Positions 46,894 to 58,680 of a DNA stretch of 64,000 bases are shown piece after piece. Both the position numbers and the translations under genes were made by a program. Every line of letters begins with the position of its first letter. Position 1 is the first letter of the stretch. The stretch is from Erythroxylum novogranatense. Taxonomy: Eukaryota; Streptophyta; Magnoliopsida; Malpighiales; Erythroxylaceae. Below the pieces are notes generated by a model. That model was given only the letters and a program-made list of their open reading frames with translations, was not told the DNA's origin and did no database searches. The stretch covers positions 79,240-143,239 of the forward strand of contig JAIWQS010000023.1 in NCBI GenBank assembly GCA_029891385.1. Reading direction: 5' to 3'.

Positions 46894-47130
46894 CGATGAG
46901 AAAGGGAAGATTCTATCGAGGCCTTGGAACTTCCGAATTTGAAGGCTTTCTACCAATAGATAAGTTATATTTTGTCAATTCTTCCTTATTATTCCCTTTT
47001 GTATACATGTAGGTACCTTTTTCTGTCCTGCCAGACGGGTTTTTAATATTACGCCCTCATTATCATTAATAAAGGGTTACAAATTTTTGGCAATTAAGAG
47101 TTAGATTGCACGAGGCGAGTAGAAAGTCAA

Positions 47131-47356
47131 TTGCTCGGTATGCCATCGCTCGGCATTCTCCATATACTGACCACGATCGGTCGGTCGCCAGACGAAATCC
47201 ACAGGTCCTCGCCATCGCCATTGCTCGGTATGCCATCGCTCGGCATTCTCCATATACCGACTACGGTCGGTCGGGTTGCTGGGACGAGATCCACAGGTCC
47301 TCGCCATCGCCATTGCTCGGTATGCCATCGCTCGGCATTCTCCATGGATTATTGCG
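47131..47356 (+). repeat. Gypsy-3 tandem repeat between pol and antisense gene (about 90 bp, 2.5 units)
   Basis: Units start at 47131, 47221 and 47313 with TTGCTCGGTATGCCATCGCT. The first two are 90 and 92 bp; the third is cut after about 40 bp. Several open frames run through it on both strands purely as a result of the repeat. Confidence 0.92.
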
Positions 47357-47399
47357 GTCGACCGATTCGGCCGATCGACTACGAGCAACTTTAAAACTC

Positions 47400-48775
47400 A
47401 ACATATATCTAAGGTAAAGAGCATAAATCTGGGAAAAATCAACAAATGAAGCAAGCGTAAAGTCCATTAATTTTAATTAGCCACAGTCCTGGCTTGAGCC
47501 GGTGAGCACTACAATTGGGAGAAGGGGGCTATGAGCGGTAGAAGGAGAAGGAGAAGGAGAGTTCAGGAAACCTCGGGGCCGGCGAGAAAAGACTAGGTAG
47601 AAGCGGGAACCAAGGAGCGGCGGGAGAAACATCTTCATAAAGCCCTTCCTCCCCGAGATCGTCCTGATGGGGTAGTAGGACCGGGAAGCAACCGAAGGAA
47701 CATCATGAGGAGCTCTTCCTCTTGAGTGAGATCTAGCCTCCCATTGAACATCGACCGGCTCCCCTCGACTTTCTTTGTGATCCCTCAAAGAAAGCCCGAA
47801 GCTTGAGGAATAAGCGGTTCGGCATAGTCTTGAAAGAAGGGCATGCCACCCCCTCAGAGTATAGAGCTCGTGGCCCCTCTTCAAAATCGAAAGGGCCACC
47901 TCAGCGTGACTCTAAACTCTCTTCGTCTAAAACCGTCTCTTCCATCTCTTAATGGCCTCGATCCATTGCTCCCTTGCGAGCACCGCACCTCCATGAGTTC
48001 TCTCGCCTGTCTCTCTCGTCACGTGGAATGGCGATCTGGCGGCACTTTTGTTGATCTCCTCTCCGCCCTCACCGTTTTCCTCCCTCCTCGTTCTCTTTCT
48101 CCCTCTTCCCCTCTACCTCGGCCGGTCAGTAGTCAAAGCTCCACCTCCCTCTCACAGGGGCGACTTCTCCTCCTCGAGAGATCGTTTTAGCTGAAGGAGG
48201 TCCTCCCTCCTTCACCTCTGCCACTCACCCTTGAAGCCCTTCATCGATCATGGAGATCCCGAACCTCTGGTCGAGTCTCAAGCTGCAAAGACGGCAAAGA
48301 CATTGTGTGACCCCGATACCAATCGCACGGTGGGAACCCAACTCTGTTCCCCTTTTCTCCATAAACCCTCGTCCATAGGGAGTAACCCTCTCAGCAAGTG
48401 GCGGGACACCTCGAGGTCGCCGGCGTAACGTCCTTGCCCAATTTAATGGCAGCTCCCTCGCCCAGGCTCGCGGCTGTGCCTTCTCTTTCCCTTTTACATT
48501 TACTCACCCCGGCTTCACCGGCTGGCGAGGTGGGCGGTCACCCAATCGAACCAACCTCTTTCTTTTAAGAGGAGGGCGCGTCCTCCTCCTCCTCTACCAC
48601 TGGAACAATATTTAGTGGCTCACGCCACAGAAGATCCCCGACAGGAGGAGCACCTTGGCGCAGACAAGGAGACCAACCCCATGGACAAAGCGAGGCCTCA
48701 CGGTCTCGCCTCACTCCCCTTCTTCCCGGAGGCTGCTTCCTTGGCGTGGAAGTTTGGGTGGGCATCCTCACCATG
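47400..48775 (-). pseudogene. Gypsy-3 antisense gene, second exon
   Basis: On the minus strand a 3' splice site (TTTCTAACTC..., ending TGTGCAG at about 48776) precedes an ATG giving MVRMPTQTSTPRKQPPGRRG. The region continues with several frame changes to a C-terminal part with FAEPL(I)P and an acidic, Pro-rich tail ending near 47480. Gypsy-4 has the same splice site and ATG (62360-62366) and the same FAEPLLP block. Antisense ORFs at this position are a known Tat-lineage trait; their function is unknown. Confidence 0.65.
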
Positions 48776-48829
48776 GCTGCACAATAATTAAATTGAGTTA
48801 GAAAACAAAATTGATATAAGTTCAAAATT

Positions 48830-49640
48830 AATACAATCACGAGGAGTCAGCCGGACAGGCGGTTTCCTCCTCGGCCGCTAATCCGTGGAGGGGATCGGCG
48901 AGGCAAGCGGCCGAGGCCCCCAGGATACCCCCGAATGAGCTGGCAAAATCAGATCTGCCGAGCTCCTTGATCTGACGGACTACCTCCACTCCTCCTTGGC
49001 GAGGGACAAGGTCGACGAATCATTCCTTTGCGCTAATAAAGGATACCTCCACGGTCGGCACTCGGAGGAAGATCCGGGACTTCACGAAGAAATACTTCGT
49101 CCGCCGGGAAAAATTTTGAGGTGTCTGGCGGGCGATACCGAGCATCTCGATCTTTGAAGAAAGGGGATTCCAGCCCTCGAGCTCGGATCGTGGCTCATCC
49201 TCGTGAAATGGCGCGAGAATGCTGACGGTAGATGGATCATTTGACTGGTGGCATAGCGGCCTAACCCATTTATGAACCTCCAACTGCTCGGAGGAATCGA
49301 CTCGACAATAACCCGAGCAGGGGCGCACACCTCGTCCTGATAATCGGGGTGCGGGGCCTCAGGCGTCCATCGAGAAAAAGCTCCGGGGATGGCGAAATAT
49401 CCACTAAAGTTCTTTGTGGATCCGCTCATACTTCAAGGCCAATCAGGGCCCCAAGCCGTTGGGATATTATACTTGATGCACATCTGCTCAACTCCCCAAC
49501 AGTCATCGGCGATCACGATCTTAAGCGGCAACTCCACAACTAAACCGTCTTTCTCTCTCTCATCGACACTTCCTCCATACCTCCGACCATGCTCCCAAAA
49601 CTACCCGTGAACATGATTATCAAGAAAAAGCACTAAAAAG
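48830..49640 (-). pseudogene. Gypsy-3 antisense gene, first exon
   Basis: Minus-strand text contains ARVIVESIPPSSWRFINGLG, then (frame-shifted) VSILAPFHEDEPRSELEGWN and RRTKYFFVKSRIFLRVPT. Gypsy-4 carries similar text (GWRFINGLVFLCHH and NEVFLRE or TKYFFVK at 61860-62060). It resembles the putative gypsy-type transposon domain family of plants, but I name that family from memory of its style only. A TATA box upstream on this strand lies at 49825-49818 inside the LTR. Confidence 0.6.
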
Positions 49641-50799
49641 AATGGAGAGGGAATGAAGAACAAAAGAGCGTACCTATTTAGAAAGAAGTAGGTAAATTGA
49701 ATGACGAAATAAAAGAAGTTTCGGAGAACCACGAATGATTTGAGAGCAGTGAAAGCAAATTACGGATTACAAGATCGAGAGCAAAAGGTAAAACCGTCAC
49801 ATTTCGTCATCTATGAGTATTTATAGAGGAAGGCGGTAGGAACCTGAAAGTGACCGTCGAGACTACGATGCGTGGCGAAAATCCGGCGATCTCGGACACG
49901 GCGAGATCGAGGAGAATCGAGGATATTCAAGATCGAAGCGACCGACCCGATCGAAAGGACGTCTGGGACGGTGGTAACGGTTACAAAGACGATATCGCTT
50001 GATTACGAAAGCCGTCGACAACGACAGCGTCGTCTACAATAAATGCCTCTACGCCACCAATGATAACCAATCGATCCGTCTTCGCACAAGTCGTCACTTG
50101 ATAAGTGCCAAAGACCGATCAGTTGGGGCCATCGATCGACCTATTCTCGAGCGAGCAGTTATACCCGACAATTCGGTATCCGAGCAATTATACCCAACCG
50201 GTTGACATCCAAGCGATCATGCGAATAGCAATTCGACATCCGTCGGTTGAATCATCCGACCGGTTGAAAGCGCGAGCTGTCCATGAGCGAGCTACTGAGG
50301 CCAATGATCGACCGATTAACCACATGACGAGCTATCACGCTACGAGCTATGAAGTCGCGGTGAGCAGCGTCCAACATACTCCTCGACCCTTCTCTTCGCT
50401 CGGACTCGAGGTAGGGGGCTTATGGTCGGTCGGCTATATTTGGGCCCGAGCCCAATCACGAAGGCCAATCGGTCGATCTATACTCATTGTTTAACCGGGC
50501 TTGATTCACATTCATGGCCCATTAGCGAAGGAAACTCCATGCAAACACGTATTTGCCTAAACCTAGGCGCAAAATCGTATATAAGGTATAATTCTCCCAT
50601 AATTCGGTATCGATGATAACCTAATTCGTTTCTATGAATTCATCAATCCTTCCTACACCAAAAGCTTACTTGGCGTCGGAGTGGCTAATCGGGTTGTCAC
50701 CCCAGCGAGCCTTCCTTGTTTTGTAGGTATATTCACGCCACGTTCATCACGGAAGGTGAAGGCGATGGATTTCAATGGAAACGCACTGTTTCGGCGAAT
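49640..50799 (+). repeat. Gypsy-3 3' LTR (left end approximate)
   Basis: The right part matches the 5' LTR (from about 50430). The sense TATA box TATATAAGG is at 50578-50586. The left part is rich in CGATCGGTCG-like and ATACCCGAC-like repeats and holds the antisense TATA box (49818-49825). The exact TG start is not determined because the 5' LTR is truncated. Confidence 0.75.
49818..49825 (-). promoter_or_regulatory. Antisense TATA box in the Tat LTR
   Basis: TATAAATA on the minus strand, followed by CTCATAGATGACG. Gypsy-4 has TATAAAT followed by GTTCAAAGTCGATGACGG (61274-61280) in the equivalent place. Confidence 0.5.
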
Positions 50800-53006
50800 C
50801 CGCGTAACGGATACAATAAAATATGGTAATATTAAACAAAGGATTTGGACTAGGATATGTTACCTCCCCCAACCTAAAAGACCTTGACTTTTAGTTCTAC
50901 TGACGCTTGTGTTTTATCATTATTTGCATGAATGGAGAAACTCGCTAAATTACTTGGCGTTGAAAACTCGCCGGTCGCCACATAAATTTGAAGCTACGAA
51001 TTGTTTGTTTGCATCTCAGCAAACGAGTGGAGTTGGGAAGTTTCAGTGGCATGGATGAGAAGTAAGCTGCATCTTTTAACGTTTTAGTTGTATTTCCTTT
51101 ATCAACTTGACCTGGTTATAAATACGTATTCAATTGGTTTTTCCCACACAGCTGGAAATGGGAATCGCTTTTCCTCGTTAACTCGATTCTCCTTCAGTTC
51201 ACACCAATCAAATATGAATTATTTAAAGCTTACCTATTTTAGTCGTTTGCTTTGAATTACATAGACTTATTATATAAACTATAATTTTTTATTATCAATT
51301 AAGATAATTTTAACTTTATATCATTAACTAACTTTCTGTTTAAACAAATTAATTATATAAACAAATCAAATTATTATGCACATATAATTTATAATCTGTT
51401 GAAATTATATATTAATTATAAGATCATGAAATAAAATTTAATGTCGGTATTTTAAAATTTTTAATTTTCTTTACCGACGGAAAACAAATTCGTTGGTACA
51501 ATGCATTATATTTACTAATAGAACACCATAAACCGTTGGTAAAATGTATGATATTTACCAACAGTTACTCTTTGCTCTGTCAGTAATATTGCAATTCGTC
51601 AGAATTTTCTAAGCTACGATTTACTAAAGGAATAACCACTATCATAAAAAAATATTCCGATGGAATACTTTAGTCCGTAAGTAAATTTACCAATGTTTCA
51701 CAGCAAATATGTTGACAAATTTGTCATCCGTCTGTAAATTTGCCAACAAATATAACTATTCGTCGATATATTGACTGACAGATACATAATATGCTCGTTG
51801 TTAAATTTATCTACGACTGTTTTAATGATGTCATTGTCCGTCGGTTGATTCCGTCAGAAATTTATATTACCGACGGAATATAAACATTTTATATCGGTAA
51901 TTTAAGTCGCTAACCTACAGTTTTCTTGTAGTGAAGGAGCTCATTTAGTTATTCATTAAATTTTCTTTTATTCAATAACCAGAATTAAACAAGGATATAT
52001 AGCTCAATTAGTTATTCATTAAAGTTTCCTTTATTCGCCTCAAGGGGCTCATTTCGAACCTGCTTGAATTAGTATTCAACAAAATGATAAGAACTTTGGT
52101 TTTAGCTTATCGGGATAGAGATAATAAAAAAAAAATCCATTTGTGGGTACCTTGAATAAATGCAGGAATTCGAACAAATAAGGTATCGTCGAGTTATAGT
52201 TATATTAAATAATAAACAATCTATACATGAGAGAGTTGCTTCTTAATTATAAAATAATTTCATAATAGCTATATTACATAGAAATTGTCTTAATATGATT
52301 TTGAATGACATTATAAAGAAAATAAGGAAATTGGATGGAAGCCATCCAATTCTTTTACATTAACTTCACTAGAGAATAAATTCAAGGAAGAAGAATAGAA
52401 ATTAGTATGCTAAAATATGATGAAAAGGCGATTAAGTGATCAAACTGAGCAAAAAATTGAATAAAAGAAAAAATTATTATTCTTCCTTAGTTCTTTTTTT
52501 CTTAGGAAACATCAAATCTAAATTTTTATCTTCAAAATCTAGGAGAAATTAGCAAGGTTAATATATGAGAAATTAAATAATACAAAATGATATAATTTTC
52601 AAAGGCCCGGAAAATGTTACGCGATGCTTGAAAATAATTCTAGTTAAATACTATAATCATCGGTAAGTTTACTGAACAGCGAAAATGATTTATTTTATAT
52701 TATGGATATTTGGTTACAAAAGGATGGATTCATTTTGTAGGTTAGTCTAGCTTGCACATAATAAGCGAAGGTGAGGACTATTATCATCATTTTGCTATTT
52801 ATCAATAATTAAAATAACGGTATTTTATTACATTAAATATAATGATGTCATTTTAGATATTATAAAATGTTTGTACTATTGAAACAAACAACCTGAAATT
52901 TGCATTTTTCAAAATTTTGAATTTTAAGTTAACCAAATTTGGGATTTCTTGTGATCCTAACCAAAAATAGTTGTAGGCAAATAACACATCCTGAATGACA
53001 TGTATG
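50800..53006. other. Intergenic A/T-rich DNA
   Basis: No gene seen. It contains the CACTA end (51436-51933), a partial tandem duplication of GCTCA(A/T)TTAGTTATTCATTAAA (51938-51959 and 52003-52024), and a small hairpin TTGGATGG...CCATCCAA near 52331-52350. Confidence 0.5.
51436..51933 (+). mobile_element. CACTA (En/Spm-type) element, right terminal fragment
   Basis: The fragment ends CTACAGTTTTCTTGTAGTG, the inverted form of the CACTACAAGAAAA terminus of plant CACTA transposons. Within about 500 bp, sub-terminal words CCGACGG and CCGTCGG recur in both orientations (51441, 51473, 51838, 51871). No CACTACAAGAAAA left end or transposase is present. Confidence 0.75.
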
Positions 53007-53263
53007 TATAAAAATAAACAAGTAATTGGAGAATTTTGCTCAATCGTATTGTTGGAAAAGTCACATGATTTATACTACTTACAAGCTACAATCTTGGCCT
53101 ATGATTGTGCTAATTCTTAAAGCTAGATGATTACAATATGTAACGACAATTATGCTAATTCTTACAGCTAGATGATTACAACGTATAACCATAATTGGAA
53201 GTCAACTGATTGTGTACGAGAGTTAAGGGATCTTGAATCCCAAGTATCCTGCTGCCCCTGATA
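53007..53263 (-). repeat. Copia-3 3' LTR
   Basis: It matches 60137-60313 over its inner part. It contains two copies of a 40-odd-bp block with GCTAATTCTTACAGCTAGATGATTACAA-type sequence. On the minus strand the apparent termini are TATCAG and TTTTTATA. The purine tract TTGAGGGGGGC (53274-53264) abuts it. Confidence 0.8.
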
Positions 53264-53279
53264 GCCCCCCTCAAGCAAG

Positions 53280-53573
53280 AGAGCTTCTTGGAAGGACTCG
53301 AAGCTTGCTTTTTAGCTCCAAAAATCGCACAGAGGATAATGGTTTGGTAAAAATGTTTGCGATTTGATTTTTAGTGGAGATATGTTGGACAGTGAGAACC
53401 CCCTTGCTGCATTGTTCATGTACGAAATGATAATCGCACTCAATGTATTTTGTCCTTGCTTTAAAGACTGGATTAAGAGATAAAAATGATGCCCCATGTT
53501 ATCACACCAAATCGTGATTGGTTGAGGATGGTGTGACCAAGTTCCTTGATAGAGACTTTAACCATAAGATTTC
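53280..53573 (-). pseudogene. Copia-3 RNase H, C-terminal part
   Basis: Text LKSLSRNLVT/VSIKELGHTI, then SRFGVITWGIIFIS, corresponds to the region with the last RNase H acidic residue in copia elements. It continues the domain that stops at 56209. Confidence 0.75.
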
Positions 53574-56207
53574 TGTGGCGCCCCTCACCGTAGAGTATAC
53601 ACTGAATTGGCGTAGGTCGTCTTGATGCATAACCTCTGACGAGGGTGCACTTCTGATCGATCATTCTATTCACCTCATGGCATCAATATAAATAGCGGTA
53701 ATATCTCGATCACTTTTTTTAACCAAAAGATTCCTTTTCATTCATTTCATAAAACCATCAATACATCATCACCATATTTACAAGCTGTACAAGTCTCAAA
53801 AGAACTAACGTAACTCTAACTATGTCATCCCAAAATATCCCAAAAAGATCCCGGTGGTAGTGACCACATGGGCCATGCTCCTCTCATGCGACACACAACA
53901 AGAGGGAAAAGTCTCACGGATGGAGCTAGAGTCAAACTATCGTTGTCTGAAAAAAAAGATGCAATGTTGGGTGAGTTTGCGAACTCGGTGAAAACCATCA
54001 TCGATGGTTCACCTAACTCATGCGTAGACAAACAATTCACGCTTATATCGTGCGTATATCGCAGAAGAAATCACGTGCGGTCAAATTTCACATTTATAAG
54101 GCAATAAGCCTTTGACACAATTCACATTTGGAACATTCATATATGCAATGCACACGTGACACTTTTCATTTCTTACGTTGTTGTGACCGTGCTTTGAGCT
54201 CATATCGTTGAGCCATTGGCTCTGAAAACATTGGGCTCAAAAGCCCTGTCGTTGAGCATAAAGCTCGAAAATCGTTGGGCACGAAGCCACATGCGTTGAG
54301 CTTAAAGCTCGGATACGGTGACTACACGGTCACAACCGCCTTTATCTGATCATCTTGTTATGCATGTATGCATGTCCAATTTCAATACATGCATCGCATT
54401 AAAACTTCATATACCTAATTCTCACCATTTGAAACCAATTATGAACAATTATACACAATTAACACTTCTATATTACAACACAAATATTTGGGACACGTGG
54501 TCGAAATCAATCAAAACAAACACATACAATCCATCCTCGACTCCTCATGGCATATTTGCATAGAATTAAACACATATAGGTTGAAAAACCAACTAGGTTA
54601 CTCACTTGAACTTTCGAATTCTCTTGGAAAGTCTCGCCCTCGTCAGACGATCGGCGATCCATTGGAGCCGCTTATAACAATCAAAATATAATTAACATTA
54701 CTAATTGTATCAATTTCAGTGTTCAATGATGCATCTGAATCAAATAATGTACGTACTATACATGGTATGACATTTCAAACATAAATCCAATTTCGATCTC
54801 AAATTCTAATTCCGAATTCATAATCTCCAAATTGAATTTAATCCATAACTAATTGAATCATCAATTGCCTAAATCCCAAATGTTTAAAACCTCAAATTTC
54901 AACTTCGGAATTCGCATTCCTCGCCGTGACATCAGATCCCACGCATGACAGGCTCCCTTTTCTCCACGTTAAGCATGGCGTATACCGCCTCGCCACTGCG
55001 AACCGCGCGCCCTTCGTCGCGGTGATACGTCATGACGTCGCGCTTTCCTCCTCGCCCACAAGGCGCTTTCAATGCGTCGCGGCGTCTTGAGCTAATCTGC
55101 TCGCCACTTGGCGTGTTCTTCATCTGTAGCGCAAGTAACTCTGGACATGCCAGAAAACCCGAAATTTCAGTTTGATCGATAACAACTCGAATCCAGATTT
55201 TCTCCTTACAAACCACTCCTAAATAATTTCATACACATCATACAACCAATCTTTAGCTTCTATTTCATCAAACAACCATTATTCCCAAATTTCAACCCTA
55301 AAACTAACGAAAATACCCAATCGGAAACCTACATAATAATTCCTCAAATATACAAATCAAATCATCAAATAACTCTATAAACCAACCAATCAAACTATAT
55401 AAGACAAGATAGAAGTAACTTACTTGATTAAGAACCTCAAATCTCAAGGATCACTCAAATCCAAGCTCATCGACACCCACGGCTATCACCCAAACAAAAC
55501 CCATTTTCATCTCTTCTTTACACTCAAAGAGAAAGATTCAAGGGTGGAAGAAAACTAAAAGCAAGGAGGAATCACAAGGAAGATCCACGATGGAGAAGAA
55601 AATCAAGGCTAAATGTCTTTCAAAGAGGAGAGAAAATCGTGGAAGGTAAATTCAAAGAATAGGGCTTATATACAAAAGGACTAAAGGCTTGTTTGTGGCG
55701 TTAATTGCCACAAGTCCAACTCCAACAACCTCAAACCAATTTCAAATTCTAATTTCTCCGAATTCAATGACTAAACCCTAATTCCTCAAATCAAATTTCT
55801 AACCTGTCCGTGCCATTGGATAATCAATTTGAGCCAAGAACATTCAAATAACAGGTCATTGATCAATTTTCGGTTCCGCCTATTTCTCCGAAAATTCCAG
55901 AAAAATTTTTATAAATCCTCAAAAATAGAAAAATTATTATCATATACTCCAATTTCATAATTCAACTTCCTAACTTTCATTTCCAACTCAAACTCAATCC
56001 TTGAGCCTATTTTGACCTAATTATCACACATGCCATAATCATCTCCAAATCCAAATTATCCAAATCAAATCAGAAATATGTCATATATGTATGTACGTAC
56101 GAATGCCAATATAATCATTGCCAATTATACACAAATTTTATAATGCATGCACATGCCAAATACGAATGCAATGAACTGTATCCATCCCATCGGTGACGGG
56201 ATGTTAC
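53574..56207 (+). repeat. Solo LTR of a chromovirus-type element in Copia-3
   Basis: It starts TGTGGCGCCCCTCACC and ends GGGATGTTAC(A), with no gag or pol between. The flanks ATTTC (53569-53573) and ATTTC (56208-56212) are a 5-bp target duplication in the Copia-3 RNase H frame. It is related to fragments A and B. It carries GAGCTTAAAGCTC-like repeats (54190-54310) and a GC-rich word island (54950-55095) that includes the 12-bp palindrome ACGTCATGACGT at 55027-55038. The orientation given follows the TG start. Confidence 0.85.
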
Positions 56208-56208
56208 A

Positions 56209-57480
56209 TTTCTGTTGCAACATTGGCCACTGAGCGATACTCTGCCTCTGTAGATGAACGAACAACTGTTTGTTGCTTCTTAGAACACCAAACAATGAGA
56301 TTGTCCTAAATAGGCAGCAAAACTGCTGGTTGATCGTTTGCCCGCATGATCTCCAACCCAATCTGCATCTGTGAACACTTGCAGGTTGGTGGTGTGGAGC
56401 TAGGAACAATAAGAAGACCTTGTGAAATCGTATCTCGGACGTAGCGAAGGACTCTCTTACAAGCCTGCCAATGTATGTCTGTTGGAGAAGCCATTAATTG
56501 GCTTAGCTTGTTTATGGTATAGGTAAGTTCTGGGCGAGTTAAACAGGCGTATTGGAGAGCTCCTATTGTCCTTCGATAAATGTATGGATCAAATAAGGGG
56601 TCACCATCAGTCGGTTTGAACTGTGCAGTTGTAGGTAGTGGAGTTTTGACAGGTTTGGCACCTTCCATCTGCGTTATTTTAAGCAAATCAGAAAGATACT
56701 TCTCCTGAGTTAGAAGCAATCCATTACCTTGCGTTTGAACTTCAATTCCAAGAAAATACTTGAGAGTGCCCAAGTCTCGAAGCTCAAATTCGAAAGAGAG
56801 TTTCTGAACAACATTGTGGATGATAGTTGTGCTGCTGCCAGTTAAAACGATGTCGTCAACGTATAAGAGTAAGTAGACCACATGCTTTTGCACGTGTAAA
56901 ATGAACAAGGAAGGATCAGTATGAGACATGATAAACCCGTGATGCACAAGATAAGAGCTAAGACGAGTGTACCAAGCCCTGGGGGCCTATTTTAAACCAT
57001 ATAAGGACTTGCGGAGCCTGCAAACATAATCTGGATGGTCAGCATCAATAAAACCTTGTGGCTGGTGCATGTATACTTCTTCATCCAATGTACCATTGAG
57101 AAAAGCATTGGATATGTCAAGTTGTTGTAAATGCCAGTGATTGGACACTGCAATAGATAAAATGAGCCTAATTGTTGTGGACTTTACCACAGGAGAAAAT
57201 GTGGCTGAATAGTTGATCCCCTCTTGGTGCGTATAGCCCTTAGCCACCAAACGAGCTTTAAAACGTTCAATACTACCATCTGGTTGATATTTGAGTCGAT
57301 ATACCCATTTGTTGCCCACAATGTTGCTGTGCATAGGTTTAGGAACCAAATCCCATGTCCCATGTTTTAGTAAGGCTGAAATTTCACTGCTCATGGCTTC
57401 TCTCCAGGATTTGTGCTTCATAGCTTGTGAGAAAGAAGTAGGCTCAAGTCTTTGTGATGTTGTCATTGATGGGGCCACCT
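56209..57480 (-). pseudogene. Copia-3 reverse transcriptase and RNase H N-terminal part
   Basis: The frame 57478-56987 has WREAMSSEISALLKHGTWDL, KWVYRLKYQPDGSIERFKAR, then LQQLDISNAFLNGTLDEEVY. The frame 56947-56306 continues with VYLLLYVDDIVLTGSS (YVDD at 56863-56852), LRDLGTLKYFLGIEV, and RRTIGALQYACLTRPELTYT. RNase H begins near 56380. One frameshift lies between the two frames after KSLYGLK. It is the best-preserved coding block in the window after the Gypsy-1 pol. Confidence 0.92.
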
Positions 57481-58680
57481 ACCGTATTAAGAAGCTTTTT
57501 TGGGATGTGGTCTCAAAATCATTGGATGATCATGTTGCCTAGCGGTAGGCACTCACAGGGCTTCGGTTGACCTACTGTAATAACATGTGCAAGTTGTCTT
57601 GAGTCAATATTGAGACGAGGAGAGGTCTTTGGTGAGGTATTGTCTGAAGGTGTCGTGGTTTCTGAGATAGTGAGATCGGTGTCTTGTTGTTGTCACGATT
57701 ATATTTGGAAGACCTCGTGGATGGTCGAAGTAGTTGGATTTGCCGAGGAGGTCGGATGGCAAAGGAGACAATGCAGTAGGAACTGGTACGGTTGAAAGAG
57801 TGAGCCAAGGACTATAGTCGGTGGTGGCATCTAGTGCAAGACCTAAAATAGAATGCTTTGAAGCCATTGCATCTTGATACAAGAATTTTGTTTCATCCAG
57901 CTTATAATGCCTGCAAATGTAAGTTCAGCCTGTGGAGGGATCAAAACAAATTTCTCCTAGATGATCAACTGCATTGCCAAGATAAACACAAGGAGTACTT
58001 CGAAAAGAAAACTTGTGTGCGTTATAAGGTCAAGCAAGGATATCTGATGCAACCAAAAATCTTGAAATTTCAGAATCGAGGTTTGTCTCCAAAAAGTTTC
58101 TCAAATGGAGATATTATGAAGAACAACAGATGGTAAACGATTAATGATGTGAATGGCAGTTGCAAAAGCATAAGTCCAAAACTTCAACGGAGCGTGGGAA
58201 TGTGCCAAAAGAGATAAACCAGTATCAACCACATGTCTAATCTTTCTTTCCACTGTGCCATTTTGTTCATGGGTGTGAGCACATACAAGTCGATGTAAAA
58301 TGCCAGAATTTTTTATAAAAGTGTTGACATTCCTAAATTCACCCCCCATTCGGACTGAAAAGCTTTGATTTTGGATTGAAATTGGCGTTCAATCATAGCA
58401 ACAAACTGACATATGATAGCAAACACATCACTTTTAAACTTAAGAGGATATATCCATGCAAACCTTGAAAAATCGTCAACTAAGATGAGAAAATATGTTT
58501 CACCAAACAAGGAATTCATAGGAGCTGGACCCCATACATCACCATGAACCAAATCAAACTTATTCTTCGTAATAGTTCTAGTAGCAGGTAAGGGAAGCCT
58601 ACTAAGTTTACCAAGACAATAAGGCGACTGTTGGAGGTGGAACATCCTTTATTGAACAAGGTAAATCAAAAGTTTTAACA
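57481..58680 (-). pseudogene. Copia-3 integrase remnant and linker
   Basis: The core shows the first Asp in ILVDDFSRFAWIYPL. The second is changed to Glu in KAFQSEWGVN. The Glu is in HTHEQNGTVERKIRHVV. The linker to the reverse transcriptase (57480-58100) is frame-shifted, with PVPTALSPLP-type text. Confidence 0.88.

Larger units (their letters stand above)
41297..50799 (+). mobile_element. Gypsy-3: Tat-lineage Ty3/gypsy element with antisense gene
   Basis: The matching LTR part (41297-41666 and about 50430-50799) begins at CTATATTTGGGC and includes TATATAAGG and GCTTACTTGGCGTCGGAGTG. In order: truncated 5' LTR, GGCGCC-type primer site, gag, protease, reverse transcriptase, RNase H of the archaeal-like type, integrase, tandem repeats, an antisense open region and the 3' LTR. 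The domain texts and the antisense gene place it in the Tat lineage. Both outer LTR ends are damaged: the 5' LTR lacks its start and the 3' LTR lacks its last about 11 bases. Confidence 0.88.

Noticed and set aside
47101..47467. Several 70-100 codon frames on both strands
   Set aside because: All are by-products of the 90-bp tandem repeat.
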